Of a stretch of 64,000 bases of DNA, positions 42,967-51,108 are shown in pieces; positions within the stretch are counted from its first letter, which is position 1; each line of letters begins with the position of its first letter. The stretch is from Paenibacillus sabuli. GTDB lineage: Bacteria > Bacillota > Bacilli > Paenibacillales > Paenibacillaceae. The stretch spans positions 1 through 64,000 of the forward strand of contig NZ_JACXIZ010000030.1 in the NCBI RefSeq assembly GCF_014705605.1. Direction: 5' to 3'. Both the position numbers and the translations under genes were made by a program. The notes under the pieces were generated by a model that was not told the origin of the DNA, did not search any database, and saw only the letters and a list, made by a program, of their open reading frames with translations.

Positions 42967-44634
42967 ATGAAAAACGTAGACAAATACGCACGCGGCTACT
43001 TCATGCCGCCGCAGACGAGCCTGAACTGGACGAAAAAGGAGTACATCACGGAGGCGCCGACCTGGTGCAGCGTCGATCTGCGCGACGGCAATCAGGCGTT
43101 GATCGTGCCGATGACGCTGGAGGAGAAGCTGGAATACTTCCACATGCTCGTCGAGATCGGCTTCAAGGAGATCGAGGTCGGCTTCCCTGCCGCCTCGGAG
43201 ACGGAGTTCGCCTTCTTGCGCACGCTGATCGAGCAGAATCTGATCCCGGACGACGTCACGATCCAGGTGCTGACGCAGTCGCGCGAGCATATTATCCGCA
43301 AGACGTTCGAATCGCTGCGCGGGGCGAAACAGGCGGTCGTCCATTTGTACAATTCGACCTCGGTGGCGCAGCGCGAGCAGGTATTCCGCAAGTCGAAGCA
43401 GCAGATTATCGACATCGCCGTCAGCGGCGCGCAATTGCTCAAGCAATGCGCCGAGGAGACCGAGGGCAACTTCAAGTTCCAATACTCGCCGGAGAGCTTC
43501 ACCGGGACCGAGATCGAATTCGCGCTGGAGATCTGCAATCGCGTGCTCGACGAGTGGCAGCCGGGCGCGGACAGCCCCGTCATCATTAACCTGCCGGCTA
43601 CCGTCTCGATGTCGATGCCGCATGTGTATGCCAGCCAGATCGAATACATGAGCGAGCATCTGAAGTATCGCGAGCATGTCATCCTGTCGCTGCATCCGCA
43701 CAACGACCGCGGCACCGGGGTTGCCGACGCCGAGCTGGGCGTGCTGGCCGGGGGACAGCGGGTCGAGGGCACGCTGTTCGGCAACGGCGAGCGCACCGGC
43801 AATGTCGACATCGTCACGCTGGCGCTCAACCTGTATTCGCACGGCATCGATCCGCAGCTGCAGCTGGACAATATCCCGTCAATCATCAAGGTGTACGAAA
43901 AGCTGACGAAGATGAAGGTGACCGAGCGCCATCCGTACGGCGGCGAGCTCGTCTTCACGGCCTTCTCCGGCTCGCATCAGGATGCGATCGCCAAGGGCAT
44001 GAAGTGGCGCGAGGAGCAGCCGGGTCAGACCTGGTCCGTGCCGTATCTGCTGATCGATCCCAAGGACATCGGCCGCGAATACGAGGGCGACATCATCCGC
44101 ATCAACAGCCAGTCCGGCAAGGGCGGCATCGGATACATCCTGCAGCAGAGCTACGGCCTTGATCTGCCGCAGCAGATGCGCGAGAGCTTTGGCTACGCCG
44201 TGAAGCATGTGTCCGACCGGCAGAACAAAGAGCTGCAGCCGAAGGAAATTCACGACATCTTCATGCAGGAATACGTCAATATTGACGAGCCGGTGGCGCT
44301 CGTCCGCTACCGCACGACAAAGCAGGACGATTTCGAGACGGTGGTCACCATCCGCGTAGACGGGCAAGAACAGGAATGTAGCGGCACCGGCAACGGCCGG
44401 CTGGACGCGATCAACAGCGCGCTGCAGGCGCATCTCGATCTGACGTACGGCGATCTCATTTACAAGCAGCACGCCTTGGAGGTCGGCTCGAAGTCGCAGG
44501 CCATCTCCTATATCGGCATCACCGGCACGGACGGCATGGTGCACTGGGGCTGCGGCATTGACGTCGACATCATGACCTCGTCGGTCAAGGCGCTGGTCAG
44601 CGCGGTCAACCGTCTGCAGCGGGAATCGGTCTAG
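42967..44634 (+). CDS. leuA: 2-isopropylmalate synthase, long (LeuA2-like) form
   Basis: Condenses acetyl-CoA with 2-oxoisovalerate, the first committed step of leucine synthesis. The 555-residue protein has the HMGL-like barrel with CSVDLRDGNQALIVPM (metal and acceptor site), VVHLYNSTS and LHPHNDRGTGVADAELG, and a C-terminal LeuA dimer domain carrying leucine feedback sites (about residues 440-550). It is closer to the type found in actinobacteria and many Bacillota than to Bacillus subtilis LeuA. AAGGAAGG precedes the ATG. The T-box leader with a Leu specifier confirms the pathway. No leuBCD follow; a terminator does. Confidence 0.96.
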   Translation: MKNVDKYARGYFMPPQTSLNWTKKEYITEAPTWCSVDLRDGNQALIVPMTLEEKLEYFHMLVEIGFKEIEVGFPAASETEFAFLRTLIEQNLIPDDVTIQVLTQSREHIIRKTFESLRGAKQAVVHLYNSTSVAQREQVFRKSKQQIIDIAVSGAQLLKQCAEETEGNFKFQYSPESFTGTEIEFALEICNRVLDEWQPGADSPVIINLPATVSMSMPHVYASQIEYMSEHLKYREHVILSLHPHNDRGTGVADAELGVLAGGQRVEGTLFGNGERTGNVDIVTLALNLYSHGIDPQLQLDNIPSIIKVYEKLTKMKVTERHPYGGELVFTAFSGSHQDAIAKGMKWREEQPGQTWSVPYLLIDPKDIGREYEGDIIRINSQSGKGGIGYILQQSYGLDLPQQMRESFGYAVKHVSDRQNKELQPKEIHDIFMQEYVNIDEPVALVRYRTTKQDDFETVVTIRVDGQEQECSGTGNGRLDAINSALQAHLDLTYGDLIYKQHALEVGSKSQAISYIGITGTDGMVHWGCGIDVDIMTSSVKALVSAVNRLQRESV

Positions 44635-44676
44635 CTTCAACAGAATGAGACAGCTTCACAGTCCAACACAACCCTC

Positions 44677-44720
44677 AAGCCCTCCCTCTCCGCAACGTTG
44701 CGGGAGAGGGGGGGGCTTTT
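44677..44720 (+). terminator. Intrinsic terminator of leuA
   Basis: AAGCCCTCCCTCTCC and GAGAGGGGGGGCTTTT form a long stem around GCAACGTTGCGG, followed by TTTT. It closes the single-gene leuA unit. Confidence 0.85.
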
Positions 44721-44877
44721 CATTGCGTAAATGAAGTAGAATTCATTCGACAATATCTTACAAAATATCCTATTCATTAAATCGGTTAAATCATGTATTG
44801 TATGTATTATCTGGATATAAAGGAGAGGACTTAGCTAGAAGTAAAGTATTAGAAATAAAACAGAAGGAGCGTTTAAT

Positions 44878-46038
44878 TTGAAAAAAAAGAGTGTTGTGAT
44901 AGGGTTTATTTTGCTGGCGTCAAGTCTCTCCGTTAGCACTTTAGTTTGGGGAAATGTAACTCCATGGGGGAAAATGGAAAAGACAGAAGGTGTTTTGTCG
45001 ATTCAAGAAAATAGCACAATACCAATACCAGGGGAAAAAGAGAAAAATAGTGTTATTAATTCGATTGATTCAATTACAGGAAATCCAACTAAAGAATTAG
45101 ATGCGTTTGTTGATAAAGGAATCATCACCATTGAAACCATACAGTTTAATGATGGTAAAGAAAATCAATTATTAAAATTTTATGGAATTGAAACTGAATT
45201 AGGAAGAAAACCGATAAGTATAAATGATGAACCTTACATTTTGACAGAAGTACCTAACCAAAATTACTCTTTAATCGAGTATAAAGGGAACCTATATTCT
45301 GTGGATTTGAATCGCAAATTGATTTCTCCTGTTTTAAAAAATGAAGTCAATAATTACAAGAAAAAAGATCTGGATCAGTTGTATATCGAAGGAATCGTTC
45401 CCTCTTGGGGGGGAGACGCGCATGTTAGCCTGGATGGGAATTACATTCTTTTTCACACCACAAGAAATTTAATATACAATCAAAATTATAATGGGGAAAT
45501 GTGGATAAAGGATCTGTCCAGCGGTAGTGAGAAAAAAGTTATGGATGGAGGATATTCTTTTATTGGTTGGGCTCAAGATAAAGAAGCCATTATTTTTCGT
45601 TCTGAAAAAATCGAGTTGGTAAATCTTGTTGACGGTTCTATTTCGGTTCTTGCTGATTTTGCGTTGACCTCCGGAGTAGCTTTTCCTTATCTTGTTTATC
45701 AAGATGAGTATGAAAAAGTCAACATTCTGAACCTTGAAAATAATGAAATTCGACAATTAGAGTTTGAACCGCTTAATCAGGTAGCTTTCATCCGTACTAT
45801 AAGGAATAGCCCTTGGGCTCTGGTGCTTAATGCCCCCGATAAAATGGAAGCAGCTCGTACTTTAGAAATTATCAATCTTGAAACATTGGAAATTAAACAT
45901 TTGGATGAACCGGAAAGTCAACTTATTTTGGATAGCCAATGGATTACAGAGGACCAATTTATGATTCATACACGGCATCTAAATACTGGAGCAGAGACAT
46001 CTTATATTACAAATTTAAATGAAATCAAGGGGAACTAA
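44878..46038 (+). CDS. Exported beta-propeller-like protein in an AT-rich insert
   Basis: A 386-residue protein from a TTG start, with GAAGGAG 9 bases before it. A signal peptide covers residues 1-25 (VVIGFILLASSLSVSTLVWG). The mature part has repeated WD40/TolB-like strands such as GDAHVSLDGNYILFHTTRN, SGSEKKVMDGGYSFIGWA and EAARTLEIINLETLEIKHLD, suggesting a propeller. Codon and base usage are visibly AT-rich compared with every neighbour. It ends 4 bases before the M23 peptidase gene, so they form an operon. It may be a sensor or inhibitor partner of the peptidase; this is only positional inference. Confidence 0.7.
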   Translation: MKKKSVVIGFILLASSLSVSTLVWGNVTPWGKMEKTEGVLSIQENSTIPIPGEKEKNSVINSIDSITGNPTKELDAFVDKGIITIETIQFNDGKENQLLKFYGIETELGRKPISINDEPYILTEVPNQNYSLIEYKGNLYSVDLNRKLISPVLKNEVNNYKKKDLDQLYIEGIVPSWGGDAHVSLDGNYILFHTTRNLIYNQNYNGEMWIKDLSSGSEKKVMDGGYSFIGWAQDKEAIIFRSEKIELVNLVDGSISVLADFALTSGVAFPYLVYQDEYEKVNILNLENNEIRQLEFEPLNQVAFIRTIRNSPWALVLNAPDKMEAARTLEIINLETLEIKHLDEPESQLILDSQWITEDQFMIHTRHLNTGAETSYITNLNEIKGN

Positions 46039-46042
46039 ACCA

Positions 46043-47026
46043 ATGAAAAAAATTATTGTTTCATTGTTTCTACTTTCACTTTTGGCGACACCTTTTGTTA
46101 AAATAGATAATGCGAAAGCAGCAGACTATGATCGCGTCTTTGCCGAAGTTTATGGTTTATCGAGTTATGGTTCTACAAACGGGCGCTCCCCAATTCGCTC
46201 GGGTTCAAGTGACGTCTGGGCAAGAGTAAATAGTAAAACCAATCAGCCGCGGAGTTCAGGTACCAATCCTCATCAAGGTGCGGATTTGCAAGCTTCTGCA
46301 GGAACACTAGTATACCCGATTCTTCCAGGAAAAGTTGTTGCAGTCCAACATAATACATCAAGTCAACTCGGTTCTGTTACATTAAATCATGATATTGATG
46401 GTGACGGGATTTACGATAATTATTACGTTAGATACTTGCATATTGATCCCAATGGTAATTCGACTACCGGAATCTCGGTGGGCGATACATTTTCAGTTAA
46501 TCAATCTATAGGGACGATAGACACGTATAAGGTGTACCCGCCACATCTTCATTTTCATAGAACTAATTCAATCTCCTCTTTAACATATAAGTTGTATGGT
46601 TTTTATAGATCGGTTTCGACGTGGAATTTCGGATCGCATCTGGATTTCATTTCTGGAGATGCCATTGTGACCAATACGCTTTATATAAATGCATATGCAG
46701 CGACGGACAATTCAACGAATATATACGATGTTTCAAAAATTGAACTTTACTATAAAGTTGGTTGGAGTGGAAGTTGGGCAAAATCCACCACACCATTCAC
46801 AATAAGCACACCAAGCTACCACCGCTGGAAGATTGACTTAAAGTCCGCGACAGGAGCTGCTTCAGGAGATTTTATTTACTACTATTTAGTTGCATATAGA
46901 AGTACAGATCCTACTTTTTCAGGGTCATATAAGACTGGTTTTTGGCCGCAATACTACGAGCATCCAACCGCTCCTTTGACATCATCTCGAGCCAACACCA
47001 TTTATCGATCATTCATTATTGAGTAA
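46043..47026 (+). CDS. Secreted M23-family metallopeptidase
   Basis: A 327-residue exported peptidase. ATG 46043 follows AAGGGG; an overlapping start at 46019 is rejected. Signal peptide residues 1-27 end NAKAA. The LytM-like domain (about 60-200) has the zinc motif HQGADLQA, a glycine-loop GKVVAVQHN, YVRYLHID and the second motif HLHFH. The C-terminal 120 residues are a beta-domain of unknown role (IYDVSKIELYYKVGWSGSWA). It should cut peptidoglycan cross-links or other Gly-rich peptides. AT-rich like its upstream partner. Confidence 0.87.
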   Translation: MKKIIVSLFLLSLLATPFVKIDNAKAADYDRVFAEVYGLSSYGSTNGRSPIRSGSSDVWARVNSKTNQPRSSGTNPHQGADLQASAGTLVYPILPGKVVAVQHNTSSQLGSVTLNHDIDGDGIYDNYYVRYLHIDPNGNSTTGISVGDTFSVNQSIGTIDTYKVYPPHLHFHRTNSISSLTYKLYGFYRSVSTWNFGSHLDFISGDAIVTNTLYINAYAATDNSTNIYDVSKIELYYKVGWSGSWAKSTTPFTISTPSYHRWKIDLKSATGAASGDFIYYYLVAYRSTDPTFSGSYKTGFWPQYYEHPTAPLTSSRANTIYRSFIIE

Positions 47027-47216
47027 TTATTCAAACAAAGCTCGAGGAAAACGATTTGTTCAAAATTGCGCTCCACTCCCGGAAACGAGCGTCTATAGGA
47101 GTCATCGACCAGACGACGTAATTGTAAATAAATGTTCGGTTTTGCCGCTGGAACCGGTATCGCGGGCAGCGCCTGATTGTGCTATGCTGGCTGCATAACG
47201 GGAATGGAGGAGCGGC

Positions 47217-47774
47217 ATGTCACATCAGTCAGGAAGACCGGCGTCGTCGTTGCCGGAAGCGGGCACCGTGCTGACGCATCGCGACGGCCGGACGATCACC
47301 TTTGTCGATCATGGTCGGGACGACACCGGTGATTATCTCCTGCTGGAGCACCGCATCCCGCAGCAGGGGGCGATGAATGGGCCGCACTGGCATCCGCAGC
47401 TGGAGGAATCGTTTGTTGTCGAAGCAGGCCGGATGCGATTCCGTGTGGACGGTCAAGATCGCGTGCTGCTGGCGGGCGAGCAACTGACCGTGCGGCCGCG
47501 GCAGGTGCATCAATTCTGGAATGAGAGCGAGGACGGGCTCGTCGCCCTTCACACGATTCGCCCGCCCGGCCAGCATTGGAAAATGTTCGCGCTCATCCAC
47601 AAGCTGGAGCTGGAAGGCAAGCTGAGCAAGGGAGGCATGCCGCGACATCCGCTGTGGCTCGGCGCGGCCTGGGCGAGCATCGACGGTTACCTGGCCGGAC
47701 CGCCGCTCTGGCTGCAGCGACTCGTGCTCGGCGGCTTGGCTCGGGCGGCGGAGCGGCGCGGGTACCGGGTGTAA
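47217..47774 (+). CDS. Cupin-domain protein
   Basis: A 185-residue protein. Residues about 15-115 form a cupin barrel with MNGPHWHPQLEESFVVEAGR and VRPRQVHQFWNES, keeping the His-x-His, Glu and second His metal ligands. The last 50 residues are helical and hydrophobic (LGAAWASIDGYLAGPPLWLQ). GGAGGAG lies 5-6 bases before the ATG. Such single-gene cupins are widespread and rarely characterised; it may be an enzyme or a small-molecule sensor. It ends before a strong terminator shared with the convergent erm gene. Confidence 0.8.
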   Translation: MSHQSGRPASSLPEAGTVLTHRDGRTITFVDHGRDDTGDYLLLEHRIPQQGAMNGPHWHPQLEESFVVEAGRMRFRVDGQDRVLLAGEQLTVRPRQVHQFWNESEDGLVALHTIRPPGQHWKMFALIHKLELEGKLSKGGMPRHPLWLGAAWASIDGYLAGPPLWLQRLVLGGLARAAERRGYRV

Positions 47775-47812
47775 CGGAGCGAGGTGGCGTTGTGCCGATC
47801 TACCAAAAACGG

Positions 47813-47859
47813 AAAAGCGCAAGCGACAGGATCGGGAGATCCTGCCGCTTGCGTTTTTT
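47813..47859. terminator. Bidirectional intrinsic terminator
   Basis: AAAAGCGCAAGCG...CAGGATC pairs with GATCCTG...CGCTTGCGTTTTTT around GGGA, giving a 16-bp stem with A-run and T-run ends. It serves both the cupin gene and erm. Confidence 0.9.
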
Positions 47860-47914
47860 GATGGATTGCGCACACCCGTCAGACCGGACCCACCTGCGCG
47901 CATACAAGCCGACC

Positions 47915-48778
47915 TTATCGGCGGTTGCGTTTCCCCGTACTACGCGGATGCCGATGGGGAGGTACGTGCTCGCGCATGGCCAGGAAGACACGCGCCCATT
48001 CGCGCGTGTGCAGCGTGCGGACCGGCTGGCGGCGATCGAGCCCGTGCTGGCGCGCCATGCGGGCGAGCTGCGGCGGCGTGAAAATGCCATGCAGCGCCTG
48101 CTCCAGCGTCTGCGCCGGCGCACGAAGCGCATGCGCGGCGAGTCGTGCGAAGCGCGCGCGCTCGCCCGGCGGCAGCTCCGGCTGCGGGCGGCGGGTGATG
48201 CGTACGAGCGCGGCGTCGACGCGCGGCGGCGGCGAGAAGCTGGCGCGCGGAATCGTACGTTCGTACGCAAGTTCGAACCACATCCGCCAGACGAGCACCT
48301 CCGCGCGAGCCAGCTCGGACTGCGTCAGACCAAGCGCCGCGCCTTTTTCGAGCATCAAGCCGGCCTGGACCAGCTGCGTAGCAGGCTGACCGAGCAGCCG
48401 CCGCAGCATCGCGGTCGTACAGGCAAACGGCAGATTGGCCGCGACGCGGAACGGCCGCTGCGGCAGCGTGAGCTCCAGCATGTCGCGCGCCATCACGCAG
48501 ATCGCCGGCTCCGCAGCGGCCAGGCGGCGCAGCACGGGAATCAGCGCAGGATCGTTCTCGACTGCGATAATGTTCGCCGCTCTTCCCGCGAGCGAGCGGG
48601 TGATGGCGCCGGTGCCGGCGCCCAGGTCGAGCACCGTATCGCCGGGACGAACGCCGGCGGCATCGATCAGCCGGTCGATCGCGTCGCGATTGACCAGGAA
48701 GTGCTGGCCGCGCGGCGCGTGCGCGCCGGTCTGAGGCGACTTGGCGCGCGTGCGCCCGCTTTGTTTTTTTACAGTCAT
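47915..48778 (-). CDS. erm: Erm-type 23S rRNA adenine N6-methyltransferase
   Basis: Methylates an adenine of 23S rRNA (A2058 in the family) and so gives macrolide-lincosamide-streptogramin B resistance. The 287-residue protein has RGQHFLVNRD, the SAM motif VLDLGAGTGAITRSL, the catalytic ANLPFACTTAMLRRLL and FSPPPRVDAALVRI. NLPF and the C-terminal HTREWARVF segment favour Erm over housekeeping KsgA. GGGAGGAAAAG precedes the ATG. The start overlaps the stop of a hydrophobic frame (ATGA). A terminator and an R-rich frame lie upstream on the same strand, and hflX before that. Confidence 0.85.
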   Translation of the reverse strand: MTVKKQSGRTRAKSPQTGAHAPRGQHFLVNRDAIDRLIDAAGVRPGDTVLDLGAGTGAITRSLAGRAANIIAVENDPALIPVLRRLAAAEPAICVMARDMLELTLPQRPFRVAANLPFACTTAMLRRLLGQPATQLVQAGLMLEKGAALGLTQSELARAEVLVWRMWFELAYERTIPRASFSPPPRVDAALVRITRRPQPELPPGERARFARLAAHALRAPAQTLEQALHGIFTPPQLARMARQHGLDRRQPVRTLHTREWARVFLAMREHVPPHRHPRSTGKRNRR

Positions 48779-48942
48779 CGTCTTTTCCTCCCGAATACGA
48801 AATGTACAAACCTTCCTTCCAGCACAAAAACAAGAAAAACAAGCACAAAAACAAGCATAAAAACAAGCAAATCAAGCACAAAAAAACACACCTGCTTGCT
48901 GCCGTCACGGCAACTGCAGGTGTGTCGGAATGGACTGCGCAT
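48775..48942 (-). other. Hydrophobic leader frame spanning the erm attenuator (tentative)
   Basis: A 55-codon frame runs from ATG 48942 to a TGA that overlaps the erm start (ATGA). It begins 17 bases after the 71-codon frame ends and reads straight through the terminator hairpin. Its middle is very hydrophobic (FFVLDLLVFMLVFVLVFLVF), produced by a 12-bp DNA repeat of the type TTTTTRTGCTTG. A shorter version from ATG 48858 starts MLVF. No clear ribosome site exists for either start, so expression would need re-initiation. Confidence 0.35.
48879..48925 (-). terminator. Intrinsic terminator in the erm leader
   Basis: On the minus strand ACACACCTGC pairs with GCAGGTGTGT, with TGCCG/CGGCA inside around a 3-base loop, followed by seven T. 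It stands between the 71-codon frame and erm, 100 bases before the erm start, where it would stop transcription before erm unless overcome. Confidence 0.85.
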
Positions 48943-48959
48943 AGCGGCAGTCGTCTGAA

Positions 48960-49175
48960 TTAGCTTTTCCGCAAGCGCATGCGCGGGCGGAGGCGAAGCG
49001 GCGAGCCAGCGGGGCGCAGCCGGACGGCTGCGGTGTTCGCTTTCGCGCTTCGTTCCCTTGTGCGCATGCGGGCAGATCTGATCCAGGTTCCAGACACGAC
49101 GAGCAGCGCCGCGGCGGCCAAGCTTGCCGCACGCAGACGTCCTCCGGCGCGAACCCAGACCATTTGATCAACCAT
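48960..49175 (-). CDS. 71-residue basic peptide upstream of erm, possible leader
   Basis: ATG 49175 follows GGAGGG by 6 bases, one of the best ribosome sites in the window. Residues about 14-33 could span a membrane (LRAASLAAAALLVVSGTWI). The C-terminal half is dense in Arg-x-Arg, with RMRTRER, VRLRPAG and PLRLRPRMRLRKS ending the frame. It is followed by the erm-leader terminator. Arg/Lys-x-Arg/Lys is the known motif for macrolide-dependent ribosome stalling, so this frame may act as a drug sensor rather than make a functional protein. No family is recognised. Confidence 0.55.
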   Translation of the reverse strand: MVDQMVWVRAGGRLRAASLAAAALLVVSGTWIRSARMRTRERSAKANTAAVRLRPAGSPLRLRPRMRLRKS

Positions 49176-49230
49176 TGTAATCCCTCCGTTTCCTAAAATT
49201 TTCTCAAGAGCACCCAGTCGGCAACATCGG

Positions 49231-49352
49231 CTTCGTCGTCTAAGATCGCGAAGTCAGGGACACTTGCTTCGTCGTCTAAGATCGTGAAATCAGGAAACTT
49301 GCTTCAACGTCTAAGATCGCGCAGTCTTCGCTGCTTGCTTCGTCATCGCGCC
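49231..49352. repeat. 35-36 bp repeats at the 3' end of hflX
   Basis: CTTCGTCGTCTAAGATCG and about 18 following bases recur at 49231, 49267 and 49302, with a partial copy at 49338. The third copy contains the hflX stop codon, so the last 12 codons of hflX appear to have been duplicated downstream. They fill most of the gap between hflX and the 71-codon frame. Confidence 0.85.
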
Positions 49353-50675
49353 GTTCTCCGGCACGGGCAAGTCGCCCTCGAGCACCGTGATCTCATCCTG
49401 ATAGCGGGCGATGTCGGCGCTGCGGCAGAGCAGCGTCAATCTGGTGCCGTCCTCGTCATATGCGGTTGCCTGCACGTCGGCATGCGCGTTGAAGTAAGCG
49501 GCGAGATGTCCCTTGTCGTACGGAATCCGCACCACGAAGCGGGCATAATCTGCGAACACGCGCTCCGCCAGCGCATCGGCCAGCCGGTCGATGCCGCGCA
49601 GCTCGCGCGCCGACAGCCAGACGGCGTCGCCGTCCGTCAGCGGGTAGGGCCGGTCGGTCCGATCGGCTTTGTTGTATACGACGAGCGTCGGGATCTGCTC
49701 GGCGCCGAGCGCGCGCAGCGTCTCCCGCGTGACCTGCATATGCGCGGGGTGTTCGGGATTGGACGCATCGACGACATGCAGCAGCAGGTCAGCCTCGGCG
49801 ACTTCCTCGAGTGTCGAGCGGAAGGCTTTGACCAGATGATGCGGCAGCCGGCTGACGAAGCCGACGGTATCGGTCAGCACGAAGCTGCGCCCGCCCGGCA
49901 GGACGATGCCGCGCGCCTTGGTCTCCAGCGTAGCGAACAGCATATCGTGGGCGAATACCTGCTTGTCGCTGCCGGGGTGGTACGTCTCCAGCATGGCGTT
50001 CAGCAGCGACGACTTGCCGGCATTGGTGTAGCCGACCAGGCAGACGACGGGCGCCTCGCCGGCATTGCGCCGCTGGCGCAGCACTTGGCGGCGGCGCACC
50101 AGCTTCTCCAGCTCGGCCTGCAGCATCGCGATCCGCTCCTCGATGCGACGACGGTCCAGTTCCAGTCGCGTCTCGCCGGAGCCGCGGTTCTTCAGGCCCG
50201 TCCCGCCGCCGCCGCCCTGGCGGCCGAGCGACTCTCGGCTGCCGACGAGCCGCGGCAGCATATACTGCAGGCGCGCCACCTCGACCTGCAGCTGCGCCTC
50301 GCGCGTCTTGGCGCGCTGCGCGAAGATTTCGAGGATCAGCATCGTGCGATCCATGACGCGGCAGTCCAGCCGCTTCTCCAGATTGCGAATCTGGGCAGGG
50401 GAGAGCTCGTCGTTGAAGACGACGTCCGCCCCCTCGTAGGCGTGCAGCATCGTCTGCAATTCCTCCAGCTTGCCCGCGCCGATATAGTGAGCGGGGTGGA
50501 TGCGCTCCGCCTTCTGCGTGAGCGAGTCTGCGACTTCCAGCTCGCAGGCGAGCGCCAGGTTCGCCAGTTCTTCCATAGCGCTGTCAAAATCACGCTGCTC
50601 CGGCAATTCGATGCCGACGAGCAGGACGCGCGATTGATGTTCGGTTGTCCTATGCGATTGATGTTCGGTTGTCAT
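49311..50675 (-). CDS. hflX: HflX-type ribosome-associated GTPase
   Basis: Splits stalled or drug-bound 70S ribosomes. The 454-residue protein has the N-terminal HflX domain (HPAHYIGAGKLEELQTML, VVFNDELSPAQIRNLEKRL), the glycine-rich linker GRQGGGGGTG and a GTPase domain with G1 GYTNAGKSS (about 215-223), G3 DTVGF and G4 NKAD. ATG 50675 is chosen, with GGAAAGG 12 bases upstream; the frame stays open to 51011 through the leader and terminator, which is judged non-coding. The first 16 residues hold a duplicated TTEHQS. A leader frame and terminator precede it and erm follows it, which favours the antibiotic-responsive HflXr role known in Listeria over a housekeeping role. Confidence 0.9.
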   Translation of the reverse strand: MTTEHQSHRTTEHQSRVLLVGIELPEQRDFDSAMEELANLALACELEVADSLTQKAERIHPAHYIGAGKLEELQTMLHAYEGADVVFNDELSPAQIRNLEKRLDCRVMDRTMLILEIFAQRAKTREAQLQVEVARLQYMLPRLVGSRESLGRQGGGGGTGLKNRGSGETRLELDRRRIEERIAMLQAELEKLVRRRQVLRQRRNAGEAPVVCLVGYTNAGKSSLLNAMLETYHPGSDKQVFAHDMLFATLETKARGIVLPGGRSFVLTDTVGFVSRLPHHLVKAFRSTLEEVAEADLLLHVVDASNPEHPAHMQVTRETLRALGAEQIPTLVVYNKADRTDRPYPLTDGDAVWLSARELRGIDRLADALAERVFADYARFVVRIPYDKGHLAAYFNAHADVQATAYDEDGTRLTLLCRSADIARYQDEITVLEGDLPVPENGAMTKQAAKTARS

Positions 50676-50726
50676 ATCGGGAATCATCCTTTCCTTATTC
50701 CAGGGACTGCGCCTGTCGCGGCGCAC

Positions 50727-50756
50727 AAAAAAACGCACGGGCGGTCTGCCTGTGCG
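50727..50756 (-). terminator. Intrinsic terminator in the hflX leader
   Basis: On the minus strand CGCACAGGC and GCCCGTGCG pair with one G-T wobble around a 5-base loop, followed by seven T. It lies about 50 bases before the hflX start and 310 bases after the 12-codon leader frame. Confidence 0.8.
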
Positions 50757-51069
50757 CAAAGGGCGGTATGGAATCAGGTGGATGCTGCGCGCCGCAAGGG
50801 CGCTGCCGTATGGGGAGAGGGAGGGGCAGCCGCTCGTACGCACGGTGAAAGCGTAAGGGTCGCGTATCGCAAACCTATTGCGTCCATCATCATGCGAGTT
50901 TGCAAAGGCAGCTCGCCTTTGCGTGCGTTGCTGCCAATAAGCGGCTGGCTCAGCGAATCGAACAAACGACGTGTGGCCTACGCACCGCTCCCGAAAAACA
51001 AATACGGGCAAGTGGACAGATCGATCCTGATTCCTCCGCCGGCAAGGCAGAGCTTAGACGTGGGCAACA

Positions 51070-51108
51070 TTAGCCGCGCATCATGCGAATCCGGATATAA
51101 TCAATCAC
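51070..51108 (-). CDS. 12-codon leader peptide upstream of hflX, with an R-I-R motif
   Basis: GGAGGG stands 6 bases before a GTG start and the frame reads MIDYIRIRMMRG then TAA. The spacing and strength of the ribosome site are ideal, which is striking for so short a frame. R-I-R fits the Arg/Lys-x-Arg/Lys motif at which macrolides arrest translation in ErmD-type leaders. It is followed by several possible hairpins, including GCAAAGGC/GCCTTTGC near 50907-50927, and by the terminator at 50727-50756. The layout matches ribosome-mediated attenuation. It begins 82 bases after the PhyH gene. Confidence 0.6.
   Translation of the reverse strand: MIDYIRIRMMRG

Noticed and set aside
47915-48778. Calling the rRNA methyltransferase KsgA (16S dimethyladenosine transferase)
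   Set aside because: The NLPF catalytic motif, GQHFLVNR start and C-terminal segment fit Erm better, and the leader layout is regulatory rather than housekeeping.
50676-51011. N-terminal extension of HflX by 112 residues
   Set aside because: The extension is arginine-rich, crosses the terminator hairpin and has no homology; ATG 50675 with GGAAAGG nearby fits the family start.
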